A stretch of DNA of 14,170 nucleotides from Burkholderiales bacterium (lineage in GTDB: Bacteria > Pseudomonadota > Gammaproteobacteria > Burkholderiales > Burkholderiaceae), in NCBI GenBank assembly GCA_947372535.1, contig CANBUA010000107.1:1-14170 (forward strand), in the 5' to 3' direction. Each line of letters begins with the position of its first letter. Positions within the stretch are counted from its first letter, which is position 1. Below are positions 1-7,363 of the stretch, piece by piece. Position numbers and translations under genes: made by a program. The notes beneath the pieces were generated by a model. It made no database searches. It was not told the origin of the DNA and worked only from the letters and a program-made list of their open reading frames with translations.

Positions 1-482
1 TGGTGGCCGATGAGGTCAGAAAGCTGGCTGAACGTAGCCAGGAAGCAGCCCAGGAAATCGGCGAACTGGCGATCAACAGCGTGTCGCTGGCCGAGCGCGC
101 GGGCAAGCTGTTGGATGAGATCGTGCCGTCCATCGGCAAGACCAGCGGACTGGTTCAGGAGATCGCCGCAGCCTCCCAGGAGCAAAGCCAAGCGGTGATG
201 CAGATCGGTGGGGCGATGGGGCAACTCAGCACGGCCACTCAGCAGAATGCCTCGGCCTCGGAAGAGCTGGCGGCGACGGCCGAGGAGCTTTCTGGACAGG
301 CTCAGCAGTTGCAGGATTCGATGTCCTTCTTCAGTCAAAGTGATGAAGGCGATGGGCGAGCGCGCCATGAACGCCGCGACCCGAACTCACCCATGCGGAG
401 CACAGCGCGGGCCATTGCGCCAGCCGCAGCCGGTCAGGCCCGCCAGGCCGTGAATTCGCGCAGAAATTTCCGACCCTTCTGA
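1..482 (+). CDS. Methyl-accepting chemotaxis protein, C-terminal fragment (5' end outside window)
   Basis: This is the end of a chemoreceptor that passes ligand signals to CheA/CheW at the inner membrane. The reading frame is open from base 3 and stops with TGA at 480-482, leaving about 159 residues. The first residues (VADEVRKLAERSQEAAQEIG) are the conserved descending arm just after the hairpin tip of the signalling domain. Next come heptad-rich coiled coil and the Gln/Glu/Ala methylation-helix region (QQNASASEELAATAEELSGQ). The last 45 residues form a flexible Arg/Pro/Ala tail without a CheR-docking pentapeptide that I can recognise. The sensory and transmembrane parts lie upstream of the window, so the ligand is unknown. 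The gene has no visible functional link to what follows. Confidence 0.95.
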   Translation, partial: VADEVRKLAERSQEAAQEIGELAINSVSLAERAGKLLDEIVPSIGKTSGLVQEIAAASQEQSQAVMQIGGAMGQLSTATQQNASASEELAATAEELSGQAQQLQDSMSFFSQSDEGDGRARHERRDPNSPMRSTARAIAPAAAGQARQAVNSRRNFRPF

Positions 483-488
483 AATTTT
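463..488 (+). terminator. Weak stem-loop at the end of the chemoreceptor gene
   Basis: GAAATTTC (463-470) can pair with GAAATTTT (481-488) across a 10-nt loop, with one G-U pair. The stem overlaps the stop codon and has no clear T run after it. It may be a weak terminator or chance, because AAATTT is itself palindromic. Confidence 0.25.
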
Positions 489-681
489 GGGAGAAGCAAG
501 ATCACAAGTTCGAAATGCGATTCGGGTATTGCGCACGTTGGACTGCAGGTCCCATACATCTGTCTTGACAACGTGGCCCGCAAGATCTTCATGTTGGGCA
601 TTCCGAGCCACGAGTTACTGCCTCATCCATCTCTTGATCGGTGACTTGAACTTCACTTTTGCAGCTCACGGCCGACAACAG

Positions 682-1689
682 ATGGCAATGCCACTGCCAG
701 GAGTGCCTGTGCACCAAGCCCCGTTTGTCGCCTTGCTGGGGCACGGACATGCCCTGCCCGACATCGTTCGCGGCAACGACGATCCGGTCTTCGACTGGCT
801 GCGTGCCCACACCCCGCCGGGCACCGACTTGTTCAATGGCCTGAAGTACCGGCGCGTGCTGCCCACGGCTGACGGCCTGATCGACCTCATGGCGAACGCC
901 TGCCGCCACGCCCTGCACCAGGCCAGGCTGGACACGTCGCAGATCGACATGATCCTGGGGGCGGGTTCGGTCAGTGGCTACGTGGCCCCCAACAACCTGG
1001 CCTTGGTGCACCAGCGGCTGGGCCTGCCTGCACACTGCCGCATCCTGCCGCTCAACAGCGACTACAGCACTTTCCAGGACAGCCTGCGCCTGGCCAACGA
1101 CCTGATCCGTTGCGGCACCATCCGCCACGCCCTGGTCGCCTGCGGCAACAACTGGACGCACCATGTCGACTACCACGAGCCCGTGGCGCTGGCCGCGTCC
1201 GACGGCGCGGGTGCCGCGGTTCTGGGGCCCTGCGCCGATGCAGGTCACTTCCGCCTGATCGACTGGGACAACGAGACCGAGAGCAAGTGGTATGGCGCCT
1301 TCCGCATGGCGGCCCGCCCGACGAACACGGGCGGCTACACAACGCCCTTGATGAAGCTCGATGACCAGACCGGGCAAGAGGCCTTCAAGGTCTTTGGCCT
1401 GCAGGTGCCAGGCGTCGTCGTCAATCGCCTGCTGGCCCGGCATGGCCTCACGGGCGCGGACGTCACGCTGATCGCCCACCAGAGCTCGAAGACGGTGGCA
1501 GACGCCTGGCAGCAGGCCATCCAGCCTGCGTGCTACATCAGCACGCTGGAGGCGTTTGGTGACATGGTGTCTTCATCGGTGCCGGTCAACCTGTCCGCAT
1601 GCCACGCCGAGATCCGCACCAGGCACTTGGTGCTGCTGGGCATCGGCATGGAGATGCACTGCACGGCGCTATTGTTAAGCCGCGCTTGA
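682..1689 (+). CDS. KAS III-fold (3-oxoacyl-ACP synthase III-like) protein with substituted catalytic triad, probable acyltransferase homologue
   Basis: The 335-residue product has the thiolase fold of FabH-type enzymes. The N-terminal strand (ALLGHGHALPDIV) resembles the start of FabH, and the middle (NSDYSTFQDSLRLANDLI) aligns with the FabH nucleophile helix. In that alignment Tyr128 stands where FabH has Cys. His266 (AHQSS) matches the catalytic His, and Asp294 (FGDMVSSSVP) replaces the catalytic Asn. Ordinary decarboxylating condensation through a Cys thioester is therefore unlikely. KAS III-like O-acyltransferases such as CerJ are known, and I recall an Asp at the Asn position in them. 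The ATG at 682 was chosen because the FabH-like fold begins there; no strong Shine-Dalgarno is visible, ATG 688 is an alternative, and the frame is open back to a TTG at 487 without family-like sequence. The gene overlaps the oppositely oriented amine oxidase by 15 bp at the 3' ends. Fold assignment is firm; the reaction is inferred. Confidence 0.85.
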   Translation: MAMPLPGVPVHQAPFVALLGHGHALPDIVRGNDDPVFDWLRAHTPPGTDLFNGLKYRRVLPTADGLIDLMANACRHALHQARLDTSQIDMILGAGSVSGYVAPNNLALVHQRLGLPAHCRILPLNSDYSTFQDSLRLANDLIRCGTIRHALVACGNNWTHHVDYHEPVALAASDGAGAAVLGPCADAGHFRLIDWDNETESKWYGAFRMAARPTNTGGYTTPLMKLDDQTGQEAFKVFGLQVPGVVVNRLLARHGLTGADVTLIAHQSSKTVADAWQQAIQPACYISTLEAFGDMVSSSVPVNLSACHAEIRTRHLVLLGIGMEMHCTALLLSRA

Positions 1690-3255
1690 GAAGTCTGGCG
1701 GCTGCAGGCCCCAGTGGCGCTGCAGCATGTCCTCGGCCGTCTGAAGGGCCCCTTCCACCCAGCCCTGGGCATGCGAATAGGCCTCCCCGCAGATGAACAC
1801 CGGCTTGCCGGGCACGGGCTGCACCACACGCCTGGCCACATCGATGCTGTCAACGTACTGCGGCCAGAAGTTGGCGCCACCGCCGAAGGGGTCGTCGCCC
1901 CAGTCTCGGTAGGCGGCTGCATAGGGGCGGCGCTCTGGCGTGTCGTCCAGGCCATGCATCTCCAGGAGTTGGCGGTGCGCCTCGTGAACCATCAGCGCAG
2001 GTGCCGGATGTTCTGCCCACTCCTGGGCGGGCACATCGCTGCCGCCGTCGCCGGCTTCATTGGGGAACTTGGCCGGGTCGTGCCGCAGGCCGGCCCAGTA
2101 GTCCAGGTCCTGGCCGTCGTTGTAGATCAGGATGGCACCGGCCTGGGTGTCGTCCCCCACCGGCCAGTAGTAGCACTGGCGCACCGGCAGGTCGGTCACC
2201 GACTGCCCCTGGGTGATGCCCAGGGCCTCCCACCAGCGGGTGCGGTAGCACAGTGCCAGCTTGAACAGCGGGATGGGGATCACCGACTGAATCAGCCGCT
2301 TCACCTCAGTGCGGTGGGGGGCCAGGATCATGCCTGAAGGCTCCAGCAACTCAATCGAGCGGCGAGGCATGGCCAGCACCAGCTTGCGCGCCCGCACCAC
2401 CTCGTGGCGACCTTCGACATCCAGGTGCAGCTCCACGCCTTCGCTGCCGTCTTCGAGGTGGACGGTGTCAAAGCGCAGCAAGCGGTGCTTGAAATGCACC
2501 GCGCCCCCCAGGCCCTCAAACCGGTCGGCCAGCGTCTGGGGCAGCATCTCGTAGCCCTCCACTAGCCGCTTGTACTGGATGCTGGCGCCGTAGTCGCCCA
2601 GGTTCCAGGGAAAGCCATCGGCCGCGTTCCAGGTGAAGAAAATGCTGTCGTAGCCACTGGTGGCTTCTGCAAACTGGAAGGATTCGTTGGCCACCGAACG
2701 GCCGTAGATGTAGCGCATGGTCAGGTTGTAGACATGCTGACCTTCATAGCGCCCGTGCTGTGCAATCTGCGTCCAGTCCACGGTCTTGAGGTCGACATGG
2801 GGCTCGTGCAGCACGCGGCGCAGGTAGCGCTCGGCGGCCAGGGCGGTGAAGCCCTCGGTGAAGCCCGCCAGGTCGGCCTGCGGGATGGCGTAGGGCACTT
2901 TCTTCGGGTCGGAGAGGTCGGCCGTGCGCAGGTGCTGGCCCCGCAGGTAGGCCATGTTCTGAGGCTGCTGCACTGAAAAGTCCACCGTTTCCAGGCCCAG
3001 ATAGGACACCAGCGCGGCCACCTGGGTCTGGCCCGTGGTGAAGCGCATGCCCCCCAGCTCCACCCGCCCCTGGGGCATGCCTGGTGGCTGCACCGACATC
3101 AGCCTCCCCCCCACACGGTCGCTGCACTCGAACACAGCCACCTTCTGGCTTTGCCCCTGAGGGCTGCTCAGCCAGCGCCAGCCGCTGTACAAGCCCGACA
3201 CCCCGGCACCCACGATGGCGATGTCAAGAACCGGGTGCAATGCGCGTGTATTCAT
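1675..3255 (-). CDS. FAD-dependent amine oxidase / L-amino-acid oxidase family protein
   Basis: This 526-residue flavoprotein belongs to the monoamine oxidase/L-amino-acid oxidase family, which oxidises an amine or amino acid to an imine or 2-keto acid with O2. The N-terminal Rossmann motif (IVGAGVSGLYSG, residues 14-25) is followed by the ribose-binding acid and the Arg-rich signature (FECSDRVGGRL). A strand near the middle (KLVLAMPRRSIELL) is typical of the substrate-domain junction. The C terminus carries the second FAD contact (GEAYSHAQGWVEGALQTA, near residues 490-507). No signal peptide is seen, so it is probably cytoplasmic. ATG 3255 is chosen because AGGA lies about 8 nt upstream; an in-frame ATG at 3318 would add 21 residues that do not resemble the family. 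The gene diverges from the ThDP enzyme across 102 bp. The substrate is not determined; an aromatic amino acid feeding the ThDP enzyme is an inference. Confidence 0.9.
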   Translation of the reverse strand: MNTRALHPVLDIAIVGAGVSGLYSGWRWLSSPQGQSQKVAVFECSDRVGGRLMSVQPPGMPQGRVELGGMRFTTGQTQVAALVSYLGLETVDFSVQQPQNMAYLRGQHLRTADLSDPKKVPYAIPQADLAGFTEGFTALAAERYLRRVLHEPHVDLKTVDWTQIAQHGRYEGQHVYNLTMRYIYGRSVANESFQFAEATSGYDSIFFTWNAADGFPWNLGDYGASIQYKRLVEGYEMLPQTLADRFEGLGGAVHFKHRLLRFDTVHLEDGSEGVELHLDVEGRHEVVRARKLVLAMPRRSIELLEPSGMILAPHRTEVKRLIQSVIPIPLFKLALCYRTRWWEALGITQGQSVTDLPVRQCYYWPVGDDTQAGAILIYNDGQDLDYWAGLRHDPAKFPNEAGDGGSDVPAQEWAEHPAPALMVHEAHRQLLEMHGLDDTPERRPYAAAYRDWGDDPFGGGANFWPQYVDSIDVARRVVQPVPGKPVFICGEAYSHAQGWVEGALQTAEDMLQRHWGLQPPDFSSAA

Positions 3256-3357
3256 GGTTTGGTCCTGTGATGAACTCGGCACATTGTGGTCAGCCCGATC
3301 CCGGCGCAATGCCTGCATGTGCAGCGCATTTCTCGGTCATTCAAGGAGCCTGAGCAC
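3256..3357. promoter_or_regulatory. Divergent promoter region between amine oxidase and ThDP enzyme genes
   Basis: These 102 bp must hold the starts of both divergent transcripts. A short palindrome, CTGCA-TG-TGCAG (3313-3324), sits near the middle and could be an operator. No convincing -35/-10 pair was found by eye. The ribosome binding site of the ThDP gene, AAGGAG, is at 3343-3348, 9 nt before its ATG. Confidence 0.5.
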
Positions 3358-5208
3358 ATGTCATCACCCGACCATGTCCCTACCACCCCTACCACCCCTA
3401 CCACCCCTGCCGCCTGCGGCACCGTGGCCCAACTGCTGCTCGACTACCTGCAAGCAGAAGGTGTGAGCAACATCTTCGGCATCCCCGGCGGGGCGGCCGT
3501 TTGGGTGATGGACCAGCTCAGGCAGCGTTCAGATCATTTCAACTACGTGATCTGCCGGCATGAGAGCGGTGCCGCCTACATCGCCGACGGCTACGCCCGC
3601 GTCAGCGGCGGCCTGGGTGTGGTGCTCACCACCTCGGGCCCGGGCGCCACCAATGCGCTGACGGGCGCCATGAATGCGCAGGCCAGCAACTCGCCCATGC
3701 TGGTGATCACGGGCGAAGTGCCCGAGGCTGACTACGGCAAGGGCTACCTGCAGGAAGGCACCGACGCCAAGCTGGACGTGCACAACATCTTCCTCAATGC
3801 CGTGGCATCCAGCGCCTTGATCTCGAGCGCATCCAACTTCCAGACGCTGTTTCGGCAGGCCTTGCGCAACGCCTTGTCGCTGCCCCGGCAGGCTGCCCAC
3901 ATCAGTTTGCCCAACGACATCGCCGGCACCTGCGTGCCCGGCTACCCGGCCTCGGTGCGTCCATCGACCTACCGACCGCGCACACACTGCACCGACCCTC
4001 AGGCCATGGCCGACACGCTGCAAGACCTGGTTCAGGCCCGCCGGCCGCTGGTCTTTCTGGGCAATGGGGCCCGCGACGCCCTGGCCGACCCTCAACGCCT
4101 GCGCGCCTTCACCCACCTGGTCGAGCGCTTTGGTTTGGCGGTGATGACCACGCCCGATGCCAAGGGCCTCTTCCCCGAGACCCACCCACTGTCGCTGCGC
4201 AACTACGGCATCTGTGGCTGCGCCTGGCCCACGCTCTACATGCACCCGGCCGCCCCGTCAGATCAGTTTGATGTCTTATTGGTGCTGGGCTCCAGCCTCG
4301 GCGAGCTTTCCACCTCGGTGACGGCTTCGGCCTTGTACAGCCCTGGACTGGAACCCACTGAGCACTTCATCCAGCTTGACCTGAACCCGGCCGTGATCGG
4401 GCGTGACTTCCCCATCACCCGAGGCATCGTGGCCGAGATCGCCGCCTCACTGGACCTGATGTGCGAACAGGCCCACCACCTGCACCCCGACACCGCCAGC
4501 GTCGATGCGCGCAAGGCCCTGATCGCCGAGATCAAGCGCGGCCACGCGCCCTGGGCAGATCCGGCCGGCCGCGACAGCGAAGCCGCGCCCGTGCACCCCG
4601 CCGCCATGATGCGCGTGCTCCATGAACTGGTGCGCGAGGGCCACGTCTTCATCGACGCGGGCAACTGCGTAGGCTGGTCGCTCAACAACCTGGTGGTCGA
4701 CCCACCGTTGCGCTACCACAGTGCCCTGGCCATGGGCCCCATGGGCTTCGGGGTGGGGGCGGTGATCGGCGGCAAGATGGCCGCGCCCCATCTGCCCAAT
4801 GTGGCCATCGTGGGCGATGGCGCCTTCCTGATGCATGGTGCCGAGGTGTCGACGGCCGCCCAGCAGCGGGTGGGCGCCGTGTGGATCGTGCTGGACGACA
4901 ACGACCTGGCCATGGTGAGCCAGGGCATGGCCCAGTTGCTGCCACCAGCTGCGCAATGGGATGACTGCTACCAGTTGGGGCGCCCCGACCTGGCCTTGTT
5001 CGCGCAAAGCCTGGGCGCCCAGGCCTTCACCGTGGCCCATGACCAGGGTACCGAGGCCTTCAGGCAGGCGTTGAAGCAAGCGCTGCACGACGCCCAAGCC
5101 CTGCAACGCCCACAGGTCATCGTGGTGCGGATCAACGCCCAGGTCGCCCCACCCTATGGTTGGCCCACACTGACCCCACCTGATTGCACCCTGCGGGCAA
5201 ACGGATGA
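3358..5208 (+). CDS. Thiamine-diphosphate-dependent acetolactate synthase-like enzyme
   Basis: The 616-residue product has the three-domain layout of acetolactate synthase/2-keto acid decarboxylase enzymes, which decarboxylate a 2-keto acid and couple the carbanion to an acceptor or release an aldehyde. The Pyr domain has FGIPGG (40-45) and the proton-relay Glu69 in CRHESGAAYIADGYAR. A central domain follows (LVFLGNGARDAL, then a FGLAVMTTPDAKG segment). The PP domain carries the ThDP/Mg motif GDGAFLMH (486-493), ending in DDN at 513-515. ATG 3358 is fixed by a strong AAGGAG 9 nt upstream. The first 20 residues contain an odd Thr/Thr/Pro repeat. The sequence between the Pyr strands (PEADYGKGYLQEGTDAKLDV) differs from housekeeping IlvB, and no small-subunit IlvH gene is adjacent, so I favour a secondary-metabolism carboligase or decarboxylase over branched-chain amino acid synthesis. 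The neighbouring amine oxidase could supply its 2-keto acid. Confidence 0.9.
   Translation: MSSPDHVPTTPTTPTTPAACGTVAQLLLDYLQAEGVSNIFGIPGGAAVWVMDQLRQRSDHFNYVICRHESGAAYIADGYARVSGGLGVVLTTSGPGATNALTGAMNAQASNSPMLVITGEVPEADYGKGYLQEGTDAKLDVHNIFLNAVASSALISSASNFQTLFRQALRNALSLPRQAAHISLPNDIAGTCVPGYPASVRPSTYRPRTHCTDPQAMADTLQDLVQARRPLVFLGNGARDALADPQRLRAFTHLVERFGLAVMTTPDAKGLFPETHPLSLRNYGICGCAWPTLYMHPAAPSDQFDVLLVLGSSLGELSTSVTASALYSPGLEPTEHFIQLDLNPAVIGRDFPITRGIVAEIAASLDLMCEQAHHLHPDTASVDARKALIAEIKRGHAPWADPAGRDSEAAPVHPAAMMRVLHELVREGHVFIDAGNCVGWSLNNLVVDPPLRYHSALAMGPMGFGVGAVIGGKMAAPHLPNVAIVGDGAFLMHGAEVSTAAQQRVGAVWIVLDDNDLAMVSQGMAQLLPPAAQWDDCYQLGRPDLALFAQSLGAQAFTVAHDQGTEAFRQALKQALHDAQALQRPQVIVVRINAQVAPPYGWPTLTPPDCTLRANG
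3378..3410 (+). repeat. 9-bp tandem repeat coding for Thr-Thr-Pro
   Basis: A nine-base unit (CCTACCACC) is repeated three times with a degenerate fourth copy near the 5' end of the ThDP gene, giving PTTPTTPTTP. The unit length is a multiple of three, so copy-number changes by slippage would keep the frame. The segment lies before the folded Pyr domain and is likely a flexible tail. Confidence 0.8.
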
Positions 5209-5212
5209 ATGA

Positions 5213-5230
5213 ATCAGCCTGGAGGCTGAT
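5213..5230 (+). terminator. Stem-loop just after the ThDP gene
   Basis: ATCAGCC (5213-5219) pairs perfectly with GGCTGAT (5224-5230) across a TGGA loop, starting 5 nt after the stop codon. There is no T run after the stem, so it may protect or stabilise the 3' end rather than act as a classic intrinsic terminator. Confidence 0.45.
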
Positions 5231-5289
5231 GTTCAAAGCGCCTCAACAACGCTCGATCAGGATCCAGGCGTTCTTTCACCTTGGGCATT

Positions 5290-5310
5290 TTGAATCGACG
5301 CTTGATTCAA
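5290..5310. repeat. Perfect 7-bp inverted repeat
   Basis: TTGAATC (5290-5296) and GATTCAA (5304-5310) form a perfect inverted repeat around a 7-nt spacer, 82 nt after the ThDP stop codon. It could be a regulator site or a hairpin; no T run follows. Confidence 0.45.
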
Positions 5311-5568
5311 CTGTCGCCACAAGATGCAGTCGCGCCCATTTCTGACTGCATCAGCCCACAACAACTACCGAATCGCAAAGGGAGGCGTTGTACCAGACGC
5401 CCTCTTTGACCGCGTTTGCGTGGCATGCACGACATCTCGGACACCAGGGCGCGTTCGGCACCATGCCGATGACACGAGTAAGTTGGGTATCACTTCCTCG
5501 TCGCGACAGGTCTCGGCATAATAAATGACACCATGGCCAACAAGCCAGCAATAACTCAACACGATAAT

Positions 5569-5583
5569 CATTGATCATCAATG
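5569..5583. promoter_or_regulatory. Palindrome, candidate operator
   Basis: CATTGAT (5569-5575) and ATCAATG (5577-5583) are perfect inverted copies around a single C. The palindrome lies inside the AT-rich part of the region, about 285 bp before the kinase-like gene. The word CAATTGAT occurs twice just downstream (near 5586 and 5651). Confidence 0.4.
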
Positions 5584-5619
5584 CACAATTGATTGAAAAT
5601 TTCACCATCAGGTATTCCA

Positions 5620-5647
5620 TTTAACGGTCGAATGAGATTTTCATAAT
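5620..5647 (+). promoter_or_regulatory. Weak candidate promoter for the kinase-like/AraC operon
   Basis: TTTAAC (5620-5625) and CATAAT (5642-5647) are separated by 16 bp. The -10-like box matches the consensus at five of six bases; the -35-like box is poor. This is a by-eye guess based on position in the AT-rich stretch. Confidence 0.25.
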
Positions 5648-5724
5648 TCTCAATTGATGCGCTCTGTTCTGCATCTTGTCACCCGACACGAAATATCCCC
5701 ATCAAGATTCTTTCCAAGCAATAA

Positions 5725-5758
5725 GTGGCGCGCAAGTTGATTGCGTGGCGCGCAAGTT
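5725..5758. repeat. 14-bp direct repeat with 20-bp period, candidate tandem regulator site
   Basis: GTGGCGCGCAAGTT occurs exactly at 5725-5738 and again at 5745-5758. The copies start 20 bp apart, about two helical turns, so a regulator could bind both on the same DNA face. Direct-repeat half-sites are typical of AraC-family proteins, and two such regulators are encoded just downstream. The repeat ends 108 bp before the chosen start of the kinase-like gene. Confidence 0.6.
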
Positions 5759-5866
5759 ACCATCAAGCCGAACCATTCAATAGCGGCCACCCTAAGCTCG
5801 CATCTAGCTGCTGGCTTTGGCACGCCTTGCCTGCTTGGGTCAGCCATTTCAAGCGTGGAAAGAGGC

Positions 5867-7363
5867 ATGGATAAGAGCATTCGTTCGGTGATTGCTGGAT
5901 TGCCGACATTGGCCCTTGACGGCGAAGGGCTAATACAAAGTATTCACGTTGGCATCGAGTACGCCTGGTTGTTGGAATGCGTGCAAATTTTGGGTGAGGT
6001 AGAACACCTCTTCCCTGTTTCTGCAACCGGGGCTCTCCGAGACGCAATCTCCGGTTGCAAACTGGGGATATCAACCCGGATAAGGGATATCGCCCTGCGG
6101 GCAAGAGAGACCTGCGACCAGGTGGATTTACATGTCTGGCCGTCATTTCACAAAGCGACAAATGGCCACCCACAGGTGTTCCTGTCAATTCTGAGCATCC
6201 GGCACCAAGATGACGCATTCATCCGGCGAGTTGTTGAGTCTGTACTCCCTGTTCAACAACGTGACATGGCACCGGAAACGCTGGCGCAAGCGCACTGGGC
6301 GTTGGTCGACACCACGGGGCGATCGATCCTCATCAGTGCCAATTCTTGGTCGTCATTCATCACGCCACTGGCCTGGGGTCGGCACAGCGTGGTATTGGAT
6401 CGAGATTTCGGACTGGCAACGGCAGCGAATCAAGACTGCGAGCAGTCCATTGCTGCAACCATGAGGTTGCTCAGCGCCGGCGACCCACCAGCGTACGGCG
6501 CCTGCACGCTAGTGCTCAACAGACACCCCTGTTCAGAAGAAGACTGGTTGCTGCAGTCAATCCCCATCACGGTGGATGGCACCGTCTGGGCATACGCCTG
6601 CCAGTTGACACCAGAAAACCCACTGCACTCACCTCCGATCACCGACTACCTCAGTGCATTGGTTGCGCAATACAGCGTGATGTGGCGCCGAATAGCACGC
6701 GACATCCGTGAGCCACTTGATGCCATCCTGGGCTTCCTGAATCTGCTGCTTCGGTCGACGGACGGCCGCCTGCAACCCCAGGTCATCAAAGAAGCAGTCA
6801 GCATTGCATCAAAGCAGGTACTTGGCGCACTGGACGATGCAGCGCAATGGCCCAAAGTTCAGGAACAGGTGCGCATGGACATGGCATCAACGTCAGTACG
6901 CCGCTGCGTTCACGCGGCAAAGGAACGGCTTGGGCAATTCATCGGCAGCAAACATGTTCACTGGCAAGGCGTGCCCGAGTGGGCGCATGTCATGGCCAAC
7001 GAGGTCGCACTGACCGAGGTCTTTGTTGACCTCTTGCAAAGCGCTTTGGAATGCAGTCCTGCGACTGGCGTTGTGCACGTGGAAGCACGGCGCGCGCACC
7101 CCGCAAACACCCTGGACATCTGCGTGCGAACAGTCACGTCGCCTGACGAAGACAGTCGTCGCTGGACGACATCGGACGACCAGCAAGCCATCGACACCAC
7201 GTACACAGATGGAACCAGAGCCGCAGGTTGGGCATTGAGGCTGGCCAACGCGGTTCATCTGGTGAGCCGCATGGGGGGGCGACTAGAAAGCGTCACGTCC
7301 CCGGATGGCAATGTCGTGGTTCTCCTCAACTTTCTCTCAATGCAGCACAGGAGTTGGCAATGA
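5867..7363 (+). CDS. Degenerate histidine-kinase-like sensor protein (pseudokinase)
   Basis: The 498-residue protein has an N-terminal region of two probable PAS-like sensory segments (about 10-125 and 140-260). A C-terminal part then follows the order of a histidine kinase. The helix IARDIREPLDAILGF (276-290) aligns with the H-box SHEIRTPLNAILGF, but Arg278 stands at the phospho-accepting His. In the N-box equivalent (DLLQSALECSP) the key Asn is Ser392. The DxGxG G1 box is absent, and only a GLGL-box remnant followed by RMGGRLESVTSPDGNVVVLL remains. It probably neither binds ATP normally nor autophosphorylates, and may act by protein contact. ATG 5867 is preferred because purine-rich GGAAAGAGG precedes it; a TTG at 5741 also opens the frame but would include the direct repeat. 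No transmembrane segment is evident, so it is likely cytoplasmic. Its stop overlaps the next gene's start (ATGA), so the two are translationally coupled. Confidence 0.7.
   Translation: MDKSIRSVIAGLPTLALDGEGLIQSIHVGIEYAWLLECVQILGEVEHLFPVSATGALRDAISGCKLGISTRIRDIALRARETCDQVDLHVWPSFHKATNGHPQVFLSILSIRHQDDAFIRRVVESVLPVQQRDMAPETLAQAHWALVDTTGRSILISANSWSSFITPLAWGRHSVVLDRDFGLATAANQDCEQSIAATMRLLSAGDPPAYGACTLVLNRHPCSEEDWLLQSIPITVDGTVWAYACQLTPENPLHSPPITDYLSALVAQYSVMWRRIARDIREPLDAILGFLNLLLRSTDGRLQPQVIKEAVSIASKQVLGALDDAAQWPKVQEQVRMDMASTSVRRCVHAAKERLGQFIGSKHVHWQGVPEWAHVMANEVALTEVFVDLLQSALECSPATGVVHVEARRAHPANTLDICVRTVTSPDEDSRRWTTSDDQQAIDTTYTDGTRAAGWALRLANAVHLVSRMGGRLESVTSPDGNVVVLLNFLSMQHRSWQ

Larger units (their letters stand above)
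5209..5866. other. 658-bp gene-free, partly AT-rich intergenic region
   Basis: No convincing gene is seen on either strand. Short open frames (5324-5521 plus strand; 5351-5620 minus strand) have no ribosome binding site or recognisable motif. The segment 5521-5720 is clearly richer in A and T than the flanks. The region contains the stem-loop after the ThDP gene, a second inverted repeat at 5290-5310, a 15-bp palindrome at 5569-5583 and a direct repeat at 5725-5758. It probably holds the control region of the regulator operon that starts at 5867. Confidence 0.6.

Noticed and set aside
565..570. TTGACA as a -35 box for the KAS III-like gene
   Set aside because: No acceptable -10 box lies 16 to 18 bp downstream.
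487..681. TTG-initiated extension of the KAS III-like gene
   Set aside because: The extra 65 residues show no family similarity and there is no ribosome binding site; the FabH-like fold begins near ATG 682.
589..1479. 296-residue open frame on the minus strand opposite the KAS III-like gene
   Set aside because: It is an antisense shadow of a GC-rich gene, with no domain and a composition dominated by His/Gln/Val/Arg as expected from the reverse frame.
1714..2337. 207-residue plus-strand open frame opposite the amine oxidase
   Set aside because: The minus strand encodes a complete flavoprotein with both FAD motifs; the plus frame is a shadow.
3529..4245. 238-residue open frame on the minus strand inside the ThDP gene
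   Set aside because: The plus-strand frame is a clear ThDP enzyme across the whole stretch; the antisense frame has no ribosome binding site or motif.
5324..5521. 65-residue plus-strand open frame in the intergenic region
   Set aside because: It has no ribosome binding site, no motif, and a composition not typical of coding sequence here.
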